A stretch of 64,000 bases of DNA from positions 1-64,000 of the forward strand of contig JAEVZS010000033.1 in the NCBI GenBank assembly GCA_023392125.1. Reading direction: 5' to 3'. Position 1 is the stretch's first letter. Every line of letters begins with the position of its first letter. The notes beneath the pieces are model-generated. The model saw nothing but the letters and a program-made list of their open reading frames with translations, did no database searches and had not been told where the DNA came from. The position numbers and the translations under genes were made by a program. Of this stretch, positions 51,592 through 60,255 are shown piece after piece. Source of the DNA: Bacteroidota bacterium (GTDB lineage Bacteria > Bacteroidota > Bacteroidia > Cytophagales > Cytophagaceae).

Positions 51592-51648
51592 CTTAACAAT
51601 TCCTTAACATTGGAATAACATTTCGATAATAGTGATTGCGGATTTTTG
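51592..51648 (+). promoter_or_regulatory. Pho box array and promoter of the OprP-like porin
   Basis: Units start at 51592 (CTTAACA), 51603 (CTTAACA), 51614 (AATAACA) and 51625 (GATAATA). GATTTTTG (51641-51648) is one base off the -7 consensus and is 16 bp after the last unit. The porin ATG is at 51676. Confidence 0.8.
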
Positions 51649-51675
51649 CCTCCGTAAAAATTTTCTGTTATCGAA

Positions 51676-52893
51676 ATGTTAATTAATTGTAAAACCTGGC
51701 AATACATACTGTTTTTTATAGTTTTCTGCAGCATTCCGTATGCTGGCATTGCACAGGTAAACCCGTCTTCCTCATCAGAGGATGCCGAAGCAAAGCCATG
51801 GTTCAAAACACTTTCTTTTCGCGGGTATACTCAGATCCGCTTCAACGGCCTTGCTTCCAATCCCGACCTGGCATGCGATCAGTGCGACAAATCCTGGGGC
51901 GGTAAAGAGGAGTTTTTTATACGTCGTGCCCGGATCGTACTCAGTGGTAACGTGCATGACCGTGTAGCAATATACATCCAACAGGATCTTGCATCCTCTC
52001 CTGCCAGCGGTCTGTTAAATTTTGCCCAGGTAAGGGATTTGTATGCCGACATCTTTCTTAATGATCAGAAAACAGTTCGCATCCGGCCAGGGATAAGCAA
52101 AATCCCGTTTGGGTTCGAAAACCTGCAGTCCAGCCAGAACCGTTTACCACTGGACCGGAATGACGGGCTAAACAGCGCTATCGCCAATGAACGGGATCTG
52201 GGAGTATTCCTGTACATAACACCTCAGAAAATCAGAAAACGCTTCGCCATGCTCCAGAATTCGCGGTATAAAGGCAGCGGAGATTACGGTATGATAGGTC
52301 TGGGATTGTACAACGGACAAACACTTAATAAGCCGGACCTGAACAACAACTTTCATACAGTCGCCAGATTCACTTATCCATTTGAGCTGGCCGGTGGTCA
52401 GATCATCGAGACAGGCATACAGGGTTATACAGGCAAATATGTACTCAGTTCATTCAATTCAGAAACCAGTCACCAAAACGAATACCTGGATCAGCGGGTT
52501 GCTGCATCTCTCATCGTATACCCACAGCCCTTTGGATTTCAGACCGAGTTCAATCTGGGACGCGGTCCGCAATTTGTGCCGGGAGAAAACTCCGTTCAGC
52601 TCAGGCAGCTTAGCGGAGGATACATAATGAGCATGTATCACATTATGTATCATACTATGTCTTTCATGCCATTTGCCAGGTATCATTGGTATGATGGCGG
52701 TAAAAAGCATGAACCCGATGCCCGGAGCTATATGGTAAGTGAGCTGGAGCTGGGTATTGAATGGCAGCCGATTCCCCAGCTTGAACTGTGTATAATGTAT
52801 GTTTTCTCCGACAGAACATATGAGGACTTCAACCTGCCGGACAACCGCCAGGCTGGCACACTGATTCGGACGCAACTTCAATTCAACTACTAG
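51676..52893 (+). CDS. OprO/OprP-like phosphate-selective porin
   Basis: A 405-residue outer-membrane porin. Signal peptide (ILFFIVFCSIPYAGIAQ), then the opening FRGYTQIRFNG, FIRRARIVLSGNVHDRVAIYIQQDLA and PGISKIPFGFENLQSSQNRLPLDR, which is the OprP/OprO family pattern, and a terminal RTQLQFNY with aromatic end. The family forms anion-selective 16-strand pores; several members prefer phosphate or polyphosphate. It has its own Pho box promoter and lies just before pstS, so phosphate diffusion into the periplasm is a good inference. Confidence 0.9.
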   Translation: MLINCKTWQYILFFIVFCSIPYAGIAQVNPSSSSEDAEAKPWFKTLSFRGYTQIRFNGLASNPDLACDQCDKSWGGKEEFFIRRARIVLSGNVHDRVAIYIQQDLASSPASGLLNFAQVRDLYADIFLNDQKTVRIRPGISKIPFGFENLQSSQNRLPLDRNDGLNSAIANERDLGVFLYITPQKIRKRFAMLQNSRYKGSGDYGMIGLGLYNGQTLNKPDLNNNFHTVARFTYPFELAGGQIIETGIQGYTGKYVLSSFNSETSHQNEYLDQRVAASLIVYPQPFGFQTEFNLGRGPQFVPGENSVQLRQLSGGYIMSMYHIMYHTMSFMPFARYHWYDGGKKHEPDARSYMVSELELGIEWQPIPQLELCIMYVFSDRTYEDFNLPDNRQAGTLIRTQLQFNY

Positions 52894-53198
52894 AATATCA
52901 AATGTTTATAAAACAACGCGTAGTGAAAATATGAAATCCCTTTGCTATTTTATATATACAATACTTTATAAATTCTGGCAATTAGACTAATATTGCAACT
53001 GCAAATGATTCAACCAAAATAATTCAGGTTATCATATCCTCAATGGAGTCCGGACTAGGAGTATGCGAAAAACTCAATCATACCGCTTCTGCTCAGCGAA
53101 GTAAAAAGCAACGTTATGTCTTATCTTCTGAAGCTGTTATAAAGTTCCTCTGGCAAATAAGGATCATCCTGACAGATTTATGCCTCTCATATCTGAAA

Positions 53199-53234
53199 AT
53201 TAATATTCGCTTAACATTAAAGTATCTAAATTTG
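53199..53234 (+). promoter_or_regulatory. Pho boxes and promoter of pstS
   Basis: Two phased units, 53199 (ATTAATA) and 53210 (CTTAACA), precede a perfect -7 element TAAATTTG (53227-53234). The offset from the last unit start is 17 bp, against 16 in the other four arrays. Transcription would start near 53241, only about six bases before the pstS ATG. Confidence 0.72.
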
Positions 53235-53246
53235 ACGGGTAATACT

Positions 53247-54230
53247 ATGAGAAAATTCTGCTATTCTTCCGCGATTCTTTTATTGCTCGCCAGTTCCTGC
53301 TCAAATCAGCATGACAGAGTCAGAGTAGACGGCTCCAGCACCGTTTATCCGGTAACAGAAGCAGTGGCTGAAGAATACATGGCTGAATTTTCCTCGGCTA
53401 AGCTTACAATAGGTGTTTCAGGAACAGGTGGCGGATTCAAAAAGATGCTTCGCAGGGAAGTTGATATAACCAATGCCTCCAGACCGATTACTAAAAAAGA
53501 AGTCGCCCAGCTAAAAGAAAAAAATATTGATTTTCTGGAGTTTCCTGTCGCATATGACGGCCTGGCAATAGTTACACATCCCGGCAATACATTTATCGAT
53601 TACATCACAGTGGCTGAGCTGAAGAAGATATGGTCTCCCGAAGCACAGGGAAACATAACACGCTGGAATCAGATTCGTGCGGAATGGCCAGACGAAGAAA
53701 TACATCTTTTCGGTGCTGGTACCGCATCCGGTACCTTTGATTATTTTACCGAGGCGGTTGTTGGCAAAGCGCGATCTTCGAGAGGAGACTATACAGCATC
53801 TGAAGATGATAATGTTCTCGTACAGGGTGTCAGCACAGATCCATATGCCCTTGGCTTCTTTGGCATCGAATACTATCTGCAAAACAAGGACCGGTTAAAG
53901 CTGATCCCCGTTGATGATCAGAATGATGAAAATGGCAAAGGACCTGTTTACCCGTCTACCGAAACGATCAAAGACGGAACTTATCAGCCGCTTTCCAGAC
54001 CGCTGTTTGTATATGTACTGAAAGAATCCCTGACCAAAGAAACGGTAAAGTCTTTTATGGACTTTTACCTGGATAATGTCTCCGGGCTTGTTCAGGATGT
54101 TGGCTATATCTCGCTCAGCAATGAGACTTATGCGCTTCTAAACAAAAGACTTCAGGAGCAGAAAACAGGCTCTTCATTTGTCAATCTTGAATCAAACGTT
54201 GGCATAAAGCTGGAAGAGATTCTGAAATAA
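53247..54230 (+). CDS. pstS: PstS, phosphate-binding lipoprotein
   Basis: A 327-residue phosphate-binding protein for the Pst ABC importer. The lipobox is LLLLASSC, so it is anchored in the membrane. The ligand-binding stretches are VDGSSTVYPVTEAVAEEY, GVSGTGGGFKKM and GAGTASGTFDYFTEAV with RSSRGDY after it. I start at the ATG at 53247, which begins the lipoprotein signal; a frame extending back to 53043 runs through the Pho boxes and promoter and has no signal peptide. It is the first gene of pstSCAB-phoU. Confidence 0.95.
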   Translation: MRKFCYSSAILLLLASSCSNQHDRVRVDGSSTVYPVTEAVAEEYMAEFSSAKLTIGVSGTGGGFKKMLRREVDITNASRPITKKEVAQLKEKNIDFLEFPVAYDGLAIVTHPGNTFIDYITVAELKKIWSPEAQGNITRWNQIRAEWPDEEIHLFGAGTASGTFDYFTEAVVGKARSSRGDYTASEDDNVLVQGVSTDPYALGFFGIEYYLQNKDRLKLIPVDDQNDENGKGPVYPSTETIKDGTYQPLSRPLFVYVLKESLTKETVKSFMDFYLDNVSGLVQDVGYISLSNETYALLNKRLQEQKTGSSFVNLESNVGIKLEEILK

Positions 54231-54259
54231 TTTTTCTAACTTGCACCCTGATTAATTGA

Positions 54260-55138
54260 ATGAATCTTAAAGAGAAAATAATTGAGAAACTTTTATTATT
54301 CTGCAGCCTTGTTACCATTCTTACAACGCTCGGAATAATCCTTGTTTTACTTGTGCAAACCTTTAAGTTTTTCAGTGAGGTTTCACTGATCAGCTTCCTT
54401 ACCGACACAGAGTGGACGCCATTATTTCAGAATAAGCGCTATGGTATCCTGCCGCTGCTGAGCGGAACCATACTCACTACACTGATTGCCGTAGTAGTTG
54501 CTGTTCCACTGGGACTTATTATTGCAATTTACCTTAGTCAGTATGCGCACGATTCGCTCCGGAGCATTGTAAAACCGGGACTTGAAGTTCTGGCGGCTGT
54601 TCCGACCGTGGTGTATGGCTTTTTTGCTCTTGAATTTGTAACTCCGCTTCTCCAGTCCGTTCTCGGACCCGGGCTTTCTGGTTTTAACGCGTTGTCTCCG
54701 GGTATTGTCATGGGCGTAATGATTCTTCCGCTGGTTTCATCATTAAGCGAAGATGCCTTATACTCTGTTCCCAAAAATCTTCGTGAAGGAGCGTATGCCT
54801 TGGGAAGTACCAGATTTCAGACAGCCTGGAAAGTCATTGTTCCCGCCGCATTCTCAGGAATATCCGTATCCGTAATTCTCGCTATCAGCCGGGCAATCGG
54901 AGAAACAATGATTGTTGCCATAGCAGCAGGCCAGCAGCCAAGACTGACCTTTGATCCGACAGTGCCCATTGAAACCATGACAACCTATATTGTCCAGGTA
55001 AGTATGGGAGATATTCAGCACGACTCTATTGAGTACCGAACGATCTTTGCAGTAGGTATTACACTTTTCGCTATGACTTTTGTATTGAACAATCTGAGTT
55101 TCTGGCTAAAAAAACGTTATCAGGAGGAATATAAGTAG
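54260..55138 (+). CDS. pstC: PstC, phosphate ABC permease
   Basis: A 292-residue permease with about six membrane helices and the BPD-type loop REGAYALGSTRFQTAWKVIVPAAFSG that contacts the PstB ATPase. VPTVVYGFFALEFVTPLL and GETMIVAIAAGQQP are typical PstC segments. Its stop codon shares one base with the pstA GTG start. Confidence 0.95.
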   Translation: MNLKEKIIEKLLLFCSLVTILTTLGIILVLLVQTFKFFSEVSLISFLTDTEWTPLFQNKRYGILPLLSGTILTTLIAVVVAVPLGLIIAIYLSQYAHDSLRSIVKPGLEVLAAVPTVVYGFFALEFVTPLLQSVLGPGLSGFNALSPGIVMGVMILPLVSSLSEDALYSVPKNLREGAYALGSTRFQTAWKVIVPAAFSGISVSVILAISRAIGETMIVAIAAGQQPRLTFDPTVPIETMTTYIVQVSMGDIQHDSIEYRTIFAVGITLFAMTFVLNNLSFWLKKRYQEEYK

Positions 55139-56031
55139 TGAAAGGCAAACGATTCAGAAAACGCTTAAAACGATTCAAGAATGTCCGCAAATACGAATTG
55201 CAGGACAAAGCATTTCAATATCTTGGCATCTTTTGCACATTCTTCGGAATTGTAGTACTGGGAGCCCTCCTGATCGATGTCCTTATGGCCGGTCTGAAAA
55301 GGCTGAACTGGGATTTCCTCATGAGCCTTCCTTCCAGAAAGGCTTCCGAAGCCGGCATTTACACTGCCTGGATCGGCACCCTCTGGATTATGATTCTTAC
55401 CGCAATAATTGCCCTCCCGATGGGTATAGGCGCAGGACTATATCTGGAGGAATATGGGAAAAAGAACAAACTGGCCAACTTTATTGAAATAAATATTGCC
55501 AATCTGGCCGGAGTTCCTTCGATCATTTACGGATTATTGGGCCTCGAATTATTTGCCCGGGCAATGCATCTGGGTGATAGCATATTAACCGGAGCCCTGA
55601 CACTGGCCTTATTGATTCTTCCTATCATCATCGTATCAACACGAGAAGCGCTCAAAGCAGTACCTTATTCGATCAGAGAAGCAAGCTATGGTATCGGAGC
55701 CACCAAGTGGCAGACCATATGGCACCAGGTTTTACCAGCTTCCATGTCAGGAATAATTACCGGAGCCATCCTCGCAATCTCAAGAGCTATCGGAGAAACC
55801 GCTCCGCTGGTGCTGATAGGCTCGCTTTCTTATATCTCATTCGCTCCAACCAGTCCTCTGGATCCGTTCTCTGTATTACCGATTCAGATATTTAACTGGA
55901 TTTCAAGACCACAGCCCGAATTTGCGGAAAATGCCGCCGCCGCCATTATTATTCTTCTGGGCATCACATTCCTGATGAATGGCATCGCTGTTTATTTCCG
56001 ATACAAGGCACAAAAGAAAATTAAGTGGTAG
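55138..56031 (+). CDS. pstA: PstA, phosphate ABC permease
   Basis: A 297-residue permease. A basic N-terminus (KGKRFRKRLKRFKN) precedes six membrane helices. The ATPase-contact loop is REASYGIGATKWQTIWHQVLPAS, and GVPSIIYGLLGLELF and GETAPLVLIGS are PstA hallmarks. It starts with GTG at 55138, overlapping the pstC stop by one base, and is followed by pstB after 15 bp. Confidence 0.95.
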   Translation: MKGKRFRKRLKRFKNVRKYELQDKAFQYLGIFCTFFGIVVLGALLIDVLMAGLKRLNWDFLMSLPSRKASEAGIYTAWIGTLWIMILTAIIALPMGIGAGLYLEEYGKKNKLANFIEINIANLAGVPSIIYGLLGLELFARAMHLGDSILTGALTLALLILPIIIVSTREALKAVPYSIREASYGIGATKWQTIWHQVLPASMSGIITGAILAISRAIGETAPLVLIGSLSYISFAPTSPLDPFSVLPIQIFNWISRPQPEFAENAAAAIIILLGITFLMNGIAVYFRYKAQKKIKW

Positions 56032-56046
56032 TTTAGCCGAAGCAGT

Positions 56047-56796
56047 ATGAAAATTGAAGTAAAAGACCTGAACGTATATTATGGTATGGATCACGTGCTG
56101 AAAAACGTGAACATGTCAATCAAAAAGCAAACCGTCACCGCTCTCATAGGCCCTTCCGGCTGCGGGAAGTCAACGTTTCTCAGATGCTTCAACCGAATGA
56201 ACGACCTGATTGACAATACCAGAATTGTAGGAGAGATATCCATAGACCACCTCAATGTATATTCACCTTCCGTCAATGTAAACGAATTGAGAAAATCGGT
56301 AGGAATGGTTTTTCAGAAACCCAATCCTTTTCCAAAATCAATCTTCGAAAACGTTGCCTACGGCTTAAGAGTAAATGGAGAAAAGAACAAGAAGGTTATC
56401 GAAGATAAAGTCGAAAAATCGCTGCAACAGGCTGCTCTATGGGACGAAGTTAAGGATAAGCTTAAAAAATCTGCGCTGGCATTATCAGGCGGGCAACAGC
56501 AGCGTTTGTGCATAGCAAGAGCCCTTGCTGTCGAGCCATCCATCCTGCTGATGGACGAACCGGCATCCGCGCTGGATCCGATATCTACGGTAAAGATTGA
56601 AGAGCTCATATATCAGCTCAAAGAAAAGTATACGATCCTGATTGTTACGCACAATATGCAACAGGCCTCAAGAACCAGCGACAAGACCGCATTTTTCTAT
56701 ATGGGTGAGCTGGTTGAGTATGAGGACACCAGAACCTTGTTTACGAATCCCAGGAAAGAAAAAACACAAAATTATATCACCGGACGATTTGGATAA
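56047..56796 (+). CDS. pstB: PstB, phosphate ABC ATPase
   Basis: A 249-residue ATPase with Walker A GPSGCGKST (35-43), FLRCFNRMNDL after it, Q-loop MVFQKPNPFPKSIFENV, signature LSGGQQQR and Walker B ILLMDEPASALDP, then THNMQQA. These are all characteristic of PstB rather than other importers. It powers PstCA and, with PhoU, reports import status to the phosphate sensor. Confidence 0.97.
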   Translation: MKIEVKDLNVYYGMDHVLKNVNMSIKKQTVTALIGPSGCGKSTFLRCFNRMNDLIDNTRIVGEISIDHLNVYSPSVNVNELRKSVGMVFQKPNPFPKSIFENVAYGLRVNGEKNKKVIEDKVEKSLQQAALWDEVKDKLKKSALALSGGQQQRLCIARALAVEPSILLMDEPASALDPISTVKIEELIYQLKEKYTILIVTHNMQQASRTSDKTAFFYMGELVEYEDTRTLFTNPRKEKTQNYITGRFG

Positions 56797-56854
56797 TTAT
56801 CGGAACTTTTTTTGTATATTTTAGGTATATTGATACTAAACCATAAGAGGGGCT

Positions 56855-57598
56855 ATGAATTTAATAGAAACAGAAATTGGTGAGTTAAAAACGGAAATGA
56901 TCGATATGACCTATATGGTCAAGGGTCAGATCGAAAAATGCATAACCGCTGTATACTCATTTGATAAGGATCTCGCCAAGGAGATTGTAAAGAATGAAAA
57001 ATGGGTCAATGGATTCGAGCTGCGAATCGACAGCAAATGTGAACATATTCTTGCCCTGTTTAACCCGGTTGCAATTGACCTTCGTTTTGTTGTCGCTGCC
57101 CTCAAAATGGTTTCTGATCTGGAACGCATAGGTGATAACGCCAAAGGAATTGCTCAATATATTGTTCGTTTTGAAACCCCTTTCGATGAAGAGCTGATCC
57201 AAAAGTTCCGGCTCAGAGAGATGACGGATACCATCATTGATATGCTGGAGATCCTCAGTACCTCTTTTGAAAAAGACAATACCAAGCTGGCCAGAACTGT
57301 TTTTGCCAAGGATGAAATACTTGATGAAATTAACAACAAAGCCAATGAAGTCCTTCAGCAGTACGTTCTGAATGAAAAAGATCCCCAAAAGATCATGCAT
57401 GCGATATATTTCCTTTCCGTGATACGCAAAATGGAACGGGTGGGCGATTATATTACGAATATTGCCGAAGAGATTATTTTCTATGTCAAGGCCAAAGTAC
57501 TGCGCCATAACAAAAAAGAAAAAGCCAAAGGCAAGCACAAAGAAAGCACCCAGACTCTGGATGGATCGGACGAAGAAGAAGACGATCAGACCCTATAA
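56855..57598 (+). CDS. phoU: PhoU, phosphate signalling regulator
   Basis: A 247-residue protein of two three-helix PhoU repeats (about 5-105 and 115-215), with metal-binding ERIGDNAKGIAQYI and ERVGDYITNIAEEIIFYVKA. The last 30 residues are a Lys-rich then acidic tail (KKEKAKGKHKESTQ, DEEEDD), longer than usual. PhoU damps phosphate-starvation signalling when phosphate is plentiful. It ends the pstSCAB-phoU group. Since no PhoR kinase is in the window, its partner is elsewhere. Confidence 0.95.
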   Translation: MNLIETEIGELKTEMIDMTYMVKGQIEKCITAVYSFDKDLAKEIVKNEKWVNGFELRIDSKCEHILALFNPVAIDLRFVVAALKMVSDLERIGDNAKGIAQYIVRFETPFDEELIQKFRLREMTDTIIDMLEILSTSFEKDNTKLARTVFAKDEILDEINNKANEVLQQYVLNEKDPQKIMHAIYFLSVIRKMERVGDYITNIAEEIIFYVKAKVLRHNKKEKAKGKHKESTQTLDGSDEEEDDQTL

Positions 57599-57768
57599 AA
57601 AAGAATGTTTTCCTTGCTGATTCTGCCTGCCTTTCTTAACTTGAGAGGGCGGGAATACTATGTTATGAGCAAAAATAAAAGTCACTGCTCCAAATGCTCG
57701 TAGTTGCAGAGTAACATATTAGTCCTGATACAGGTTAAAACCATATAGGAATTTTTTACTGCATTTTC

Positions 57769-58131
57769 ATGGACGGAAAATTTTTCAGGCTTTTGGGACT
57801 GGAGGTATTATTAGATAATCTGAAGGGATATATTGAGACTAAAATTGAGCTTATTAAAATTGAGGCTCAGGAAAAGCTGACCACACTGATCACGGTTATT
57901 CTCGTTTTCTTTTGTGTGGCAGTATTCGGTGTTCTTGCATTTTTTTTCCTCAATTTTGCACTTGCTCTCTATTTAAATCAATTATGTGACAGTAACTTCC
58001 TGGGATTTGTTATATTAGGGAGCTTTTATCTCCTTATTATGATTCTGCTTATACTCAGTATCAATAAGGGGTTTATTCACCGGATTATCAGAAGATCGAT
58101 TCAGTCCATGTTTGCTAAACCTAAAAAATGA
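57769..58131 (+). CDS. Phage-holin-family (Holin-X type) small membrane protein
   Basis: A 120-residue protein with an amphipathic N-terminus (ETKIELIKIEAQEKLTTL), two membrane helices (TVILVFFCVAVFGVLAFFFLNFAL and FVILGSFYLLIMILLILSI) and a basic tail. This is the layout of the putative Actinobacterial Holin-X / holin superfamily III group, which in non-phage settings occurs with YtxH-like stress proteins. There are no phage genes around, so a lysis role is unlikely. Confidence 0.75.
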   Translation: MDGKFFRLLGLEVLLDNLKGYIETKIELIKIEAQEKLTTLITVILVFFCVAVFGVLAFFFLNFALALYLNQLCDSNFLGFVILGSFYLLIMILLILSINKGFIHRIIRRSIQSMFAKPKK

Positions 58132-58135
58132 TCGT

Positions 58136-58567
58136 ATGCACGACAACCCAGATTATCAGATCGGATCACCGGATATGAAAAATACCCTCGAAAAGGAAAA
58201 CCGGTTATACAAAACCGCCCTTGACCATGAGGTAGATGATCTGAAAGGTCAGGCTCTCCGGATCGGACGATATGCCCTTATTGCCGGAGGTATAGTAGCC
58301 GGTTCGTACATGCTATACAAACTACTAAGTGACAAGGAAGAAGATCGGGAAGAAAGTGGAGAGGCAGCCCGGTTAACCCCGGCCCAGTCGCAGGTAATAG
58401 TTGAAAAAGAAGTAAAAGAAAACTCATTTCTTCGATATATCAGAGAACAGCTTGCCTTTATCGCATTAACAATCCTAAGAGAGAAAATTGCCGATCTGAC
58501 CGGAATCGACAAAAAAAAGCTTATATACAAAAACGATGAGTCTTCTGAAAAGACTGAAGAAAAATAG
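58136..58567 (+). CDS. YtxH-like single-span membrane protein
   Basis: A 143-residue protein with an N-terminal charged region (LEKENRLYKTALDHEVDDL), one membrane segment (YALIAGGIVAGSYMLYKLL), an acidic linker and a helical C-terminus (LRYIREQLAFIALTILREKIADL). The ATG at 58136 begins 5 bp after the holin-like stop, so both are co-translated. Its 3' end overlaps the start of the GGGP synthase gene by 32 bp. The family call is tentative. Confidence 0.68.
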   Translation: MHDNPDYQIGSPDMKNTLEKENRLYKTALDHEVDDLKGQALRIGRYALIAGGIVAGSYMLYKLLSDKEEDREESGEAARLTPAQSQVIVEKEVKENSFLRYIREQLAFIALTILREKIADLTGIDKKKLIYKNDESSEKTEEK

Positions 58568-59315
58568 AAAAATAGGGCTTAAAAGCCTCGCTATTCTCCT
58601 CGACCCGGACAAAACAACCCCGGAAGACGCCCGCAAGCTGGCCATACAGGCCAGGGAGCATCATGTGGATTACCTGTTTGTTGGCGGCAGTCTTATTACC
58701 AATGACCAGTTTTCCGGGCTTATAGCACAACTAAAAAAAGACTGCGATATACCTGTAATTATCTTTCCGGGCAGTAATCTGCAAATATGCCCGGAAGCCG
58801 ATGGCATACTTCTGCTATCTCTTATTTCCGGAAGGAATCCGGAGTATCTGATCGGGCAACATGTCATAGCCGCTCCGGTACTACACCAGACTGATCTGGC
58901 CATTCTGCCTACCGGTTATATTCTTATTGACTGTGGACGCCCTACAACTGTTTCCTATATCAGCAATACTACTCCTATACCATACGACAAGCCATCTATC
59001 GCTGCCTGTACTGCGCTGGCAGGTCAGATGCTGGGTCTGAAGCTTATCTATCTCGACGGCGGCAGCGGTGCTCTTAAACCTGTTTCGGCCGAGATGATTT
59101 CTCAGGTAAAGGCAACAACAAAAGTTCCTCTTATCGTTGGTGGCGGAATTAACAGCCCCGAAAAAGCACGTATAGCTCTTGAAGCAGGGGCAGATATAAT
59201 TGTTGTTGGCAACGCTCTCGAAGAAAACCCGGGACTTCTTTCAGAGATCGCCACATGCGTAAGCGAAGCCAATCGCAACAATACTGGCAATAAACAGAAA
59301 CATCTGCAGAAATAA
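58536..59315 (+). CDS. Geranylgeranylglyceryl phosphate synthase (PcrB-like)
   Basis: A 259-residue TIM-barrel prenyltransferase joining glycerol-1-phosphate to a polyprenyl diphosphate. The hallmarks are ILLDPDKTTPEDA, DYLFVGGSLITNDQF, YLDGGSGALKPVSAEMI, PLIVGGGINSPEKA and ADIIVVGNALEE, all near the substrate phosphate. Many Bacteroidota carry this archaeal-type enzyme although their membrane lipids are not archaeal. The start overlaps the preceding gene by 32 bp; the first residues (SLLKRLKKNRKIGLKSLAIL) are plausible. Confidence 0.92.
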   Translation: MSLLKRLKKNRKIGLKSLAILLDPDKTTPEDARKLAIQAREHHVDYLFVGGSLITNDQFSGLIAQLKKDCDIPVIIFPGSNLQICPEADGILLLSLISGRNPEYLIGQHVIAAPVLHQTDLAILPTGYILIDCGRPTTVSYISNTTPIPYDKPSIAACTALAGQMLGLKLIYLDGGSGALKPVSAEMISQVKATTKVPLIVGGGINSPEKARIALEAGADIIVVGNALEENPGLLSEIATCVSEANRNNTGNKQKHLQK

Positions 59316-59577
59316 GGTCTCAGGATTGAATATCCCCTTTTCAGTCAGCTGGTTTATAGCTCATTTGCAAAAAGAAGCTTAAGGCTCGAAGATTTCAGTT
59401 GCCTGAGGCCCTCGAGAGCAACAAACAGATATTGCTGGAAAATCAGAGCACTCCCGGATAAGAACAAAGGCTCCTTCACGTTTTTCCATAGGAAATTGTA
59501 TGCAATCAGAGCATCTTACAAAGTGACAGGCTGCTTTCCCGTATCTTTCCAGATTCAATAGCTAATTTTATTTTTCT

Positions 59578-60255
59578 ATGAAAATACTGATTGTTGAAGA
59601 TGAAAAAGAGTTAATTGAAGCAATTGCAGCTTCCCTTGCTAAAGAACATTTTCTCGTAGAAAAAGCGACTGATTTCCGAACAGCGGGAGAAAAGATGTAT
59701 CTTTATGAATATGACTGTATACTGCTTGACATTATGCTTCAGGGAGGAAATGGTCTTCAATTGCTGGAACAGCTAAAACAGTCAGGAAAAGCTGATAATG
59801 TGATTATTATTTCAGCCAAGGACTCTCTGGACGATAAAATACGCGGACTTGAGCTCGGAGCAGATGATTATCTGACTAAGCCATTTCATCTGGCAGAGCT
59901 CAATGCCAGAGTAAAAGCAGTGCTCCGCAGAAAAAAACTTGAAGGAAAAAGCATCATTGAAGCCGGCAATTGCGTACTGGATCTGAACGAACGAGTATTT
60001 CTGGTCAACCGGGAAAATGTCCCGCTCAACAGAAAAGAATTTGATATTCTGGAATACTTCCTGCTCAATAAAAACAGACTGATCACAAAAAACACGCTGG
60101 CAGAGCGTGTCTGGGGAGACAATACTGATCAGACAGACAATTTCGATTTTATCTATTATCAGATTAAAAACCTGCGCAAAAAATTACAGTCTTCACACGC
60201 TGATATTAAAATTGAATCAGTCTACGGTATAGGATACAAAATGCTGGAAGAATGA
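59578..60255 (+). CDS. OmpR-family response regulator
   Basis: A 225-residue regulator. Receiver with acidic residues VEDEK (7-10), phospho-acceptor Asp51 in LLDIML, and KPF after LGADDYLT. A winged helix follows with KEFDILEYFLLNKNRLITKN and the ending GIGYKMLEE. It overlaps its histidine kinase by 4 bp and lies before an HAEPLYID/PepSY-like pair, an arrangement I associate with envelope-sensing two-component systems in Bacteroidota. The 260-bp upstream gap (59316-59577) holds nothing recognised. Confidence 0.95.
   Translation: MKILIVEDEKELIEAIAASLAKEHFLVEKATDFRTAGEKMYLYEYDCILLDIMLQGGNGLQLLEQLKQSGKADNVIIISAKDSLDDKIRGLELGADDYLTKPFHLAELNARVKAVLRRKKLEGKSIIEAGNCVLDLNERVFLVNRENVPLNRKEFDILEYFLLNKNRLITKNTLAERVWGDNTDQTDNFDFIYYQIKNLRKKLQSSHADIKIESVYGIGYKMLEE

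Noticed and set aside
53043..53246. A longer PstS N-terminus
   Set aside because: It would translate through the Pho boxes and the -7 element and lacks a signal peptide, while the ATG at 53247 opens a clean lipoprotein signal.
57769..58567. A prophage remnant suggested by the holin-like protein
   Set aside because: No other phage genes, integrase or attachment repeats are present; these small proteins also occur as envelope-stress proteins.
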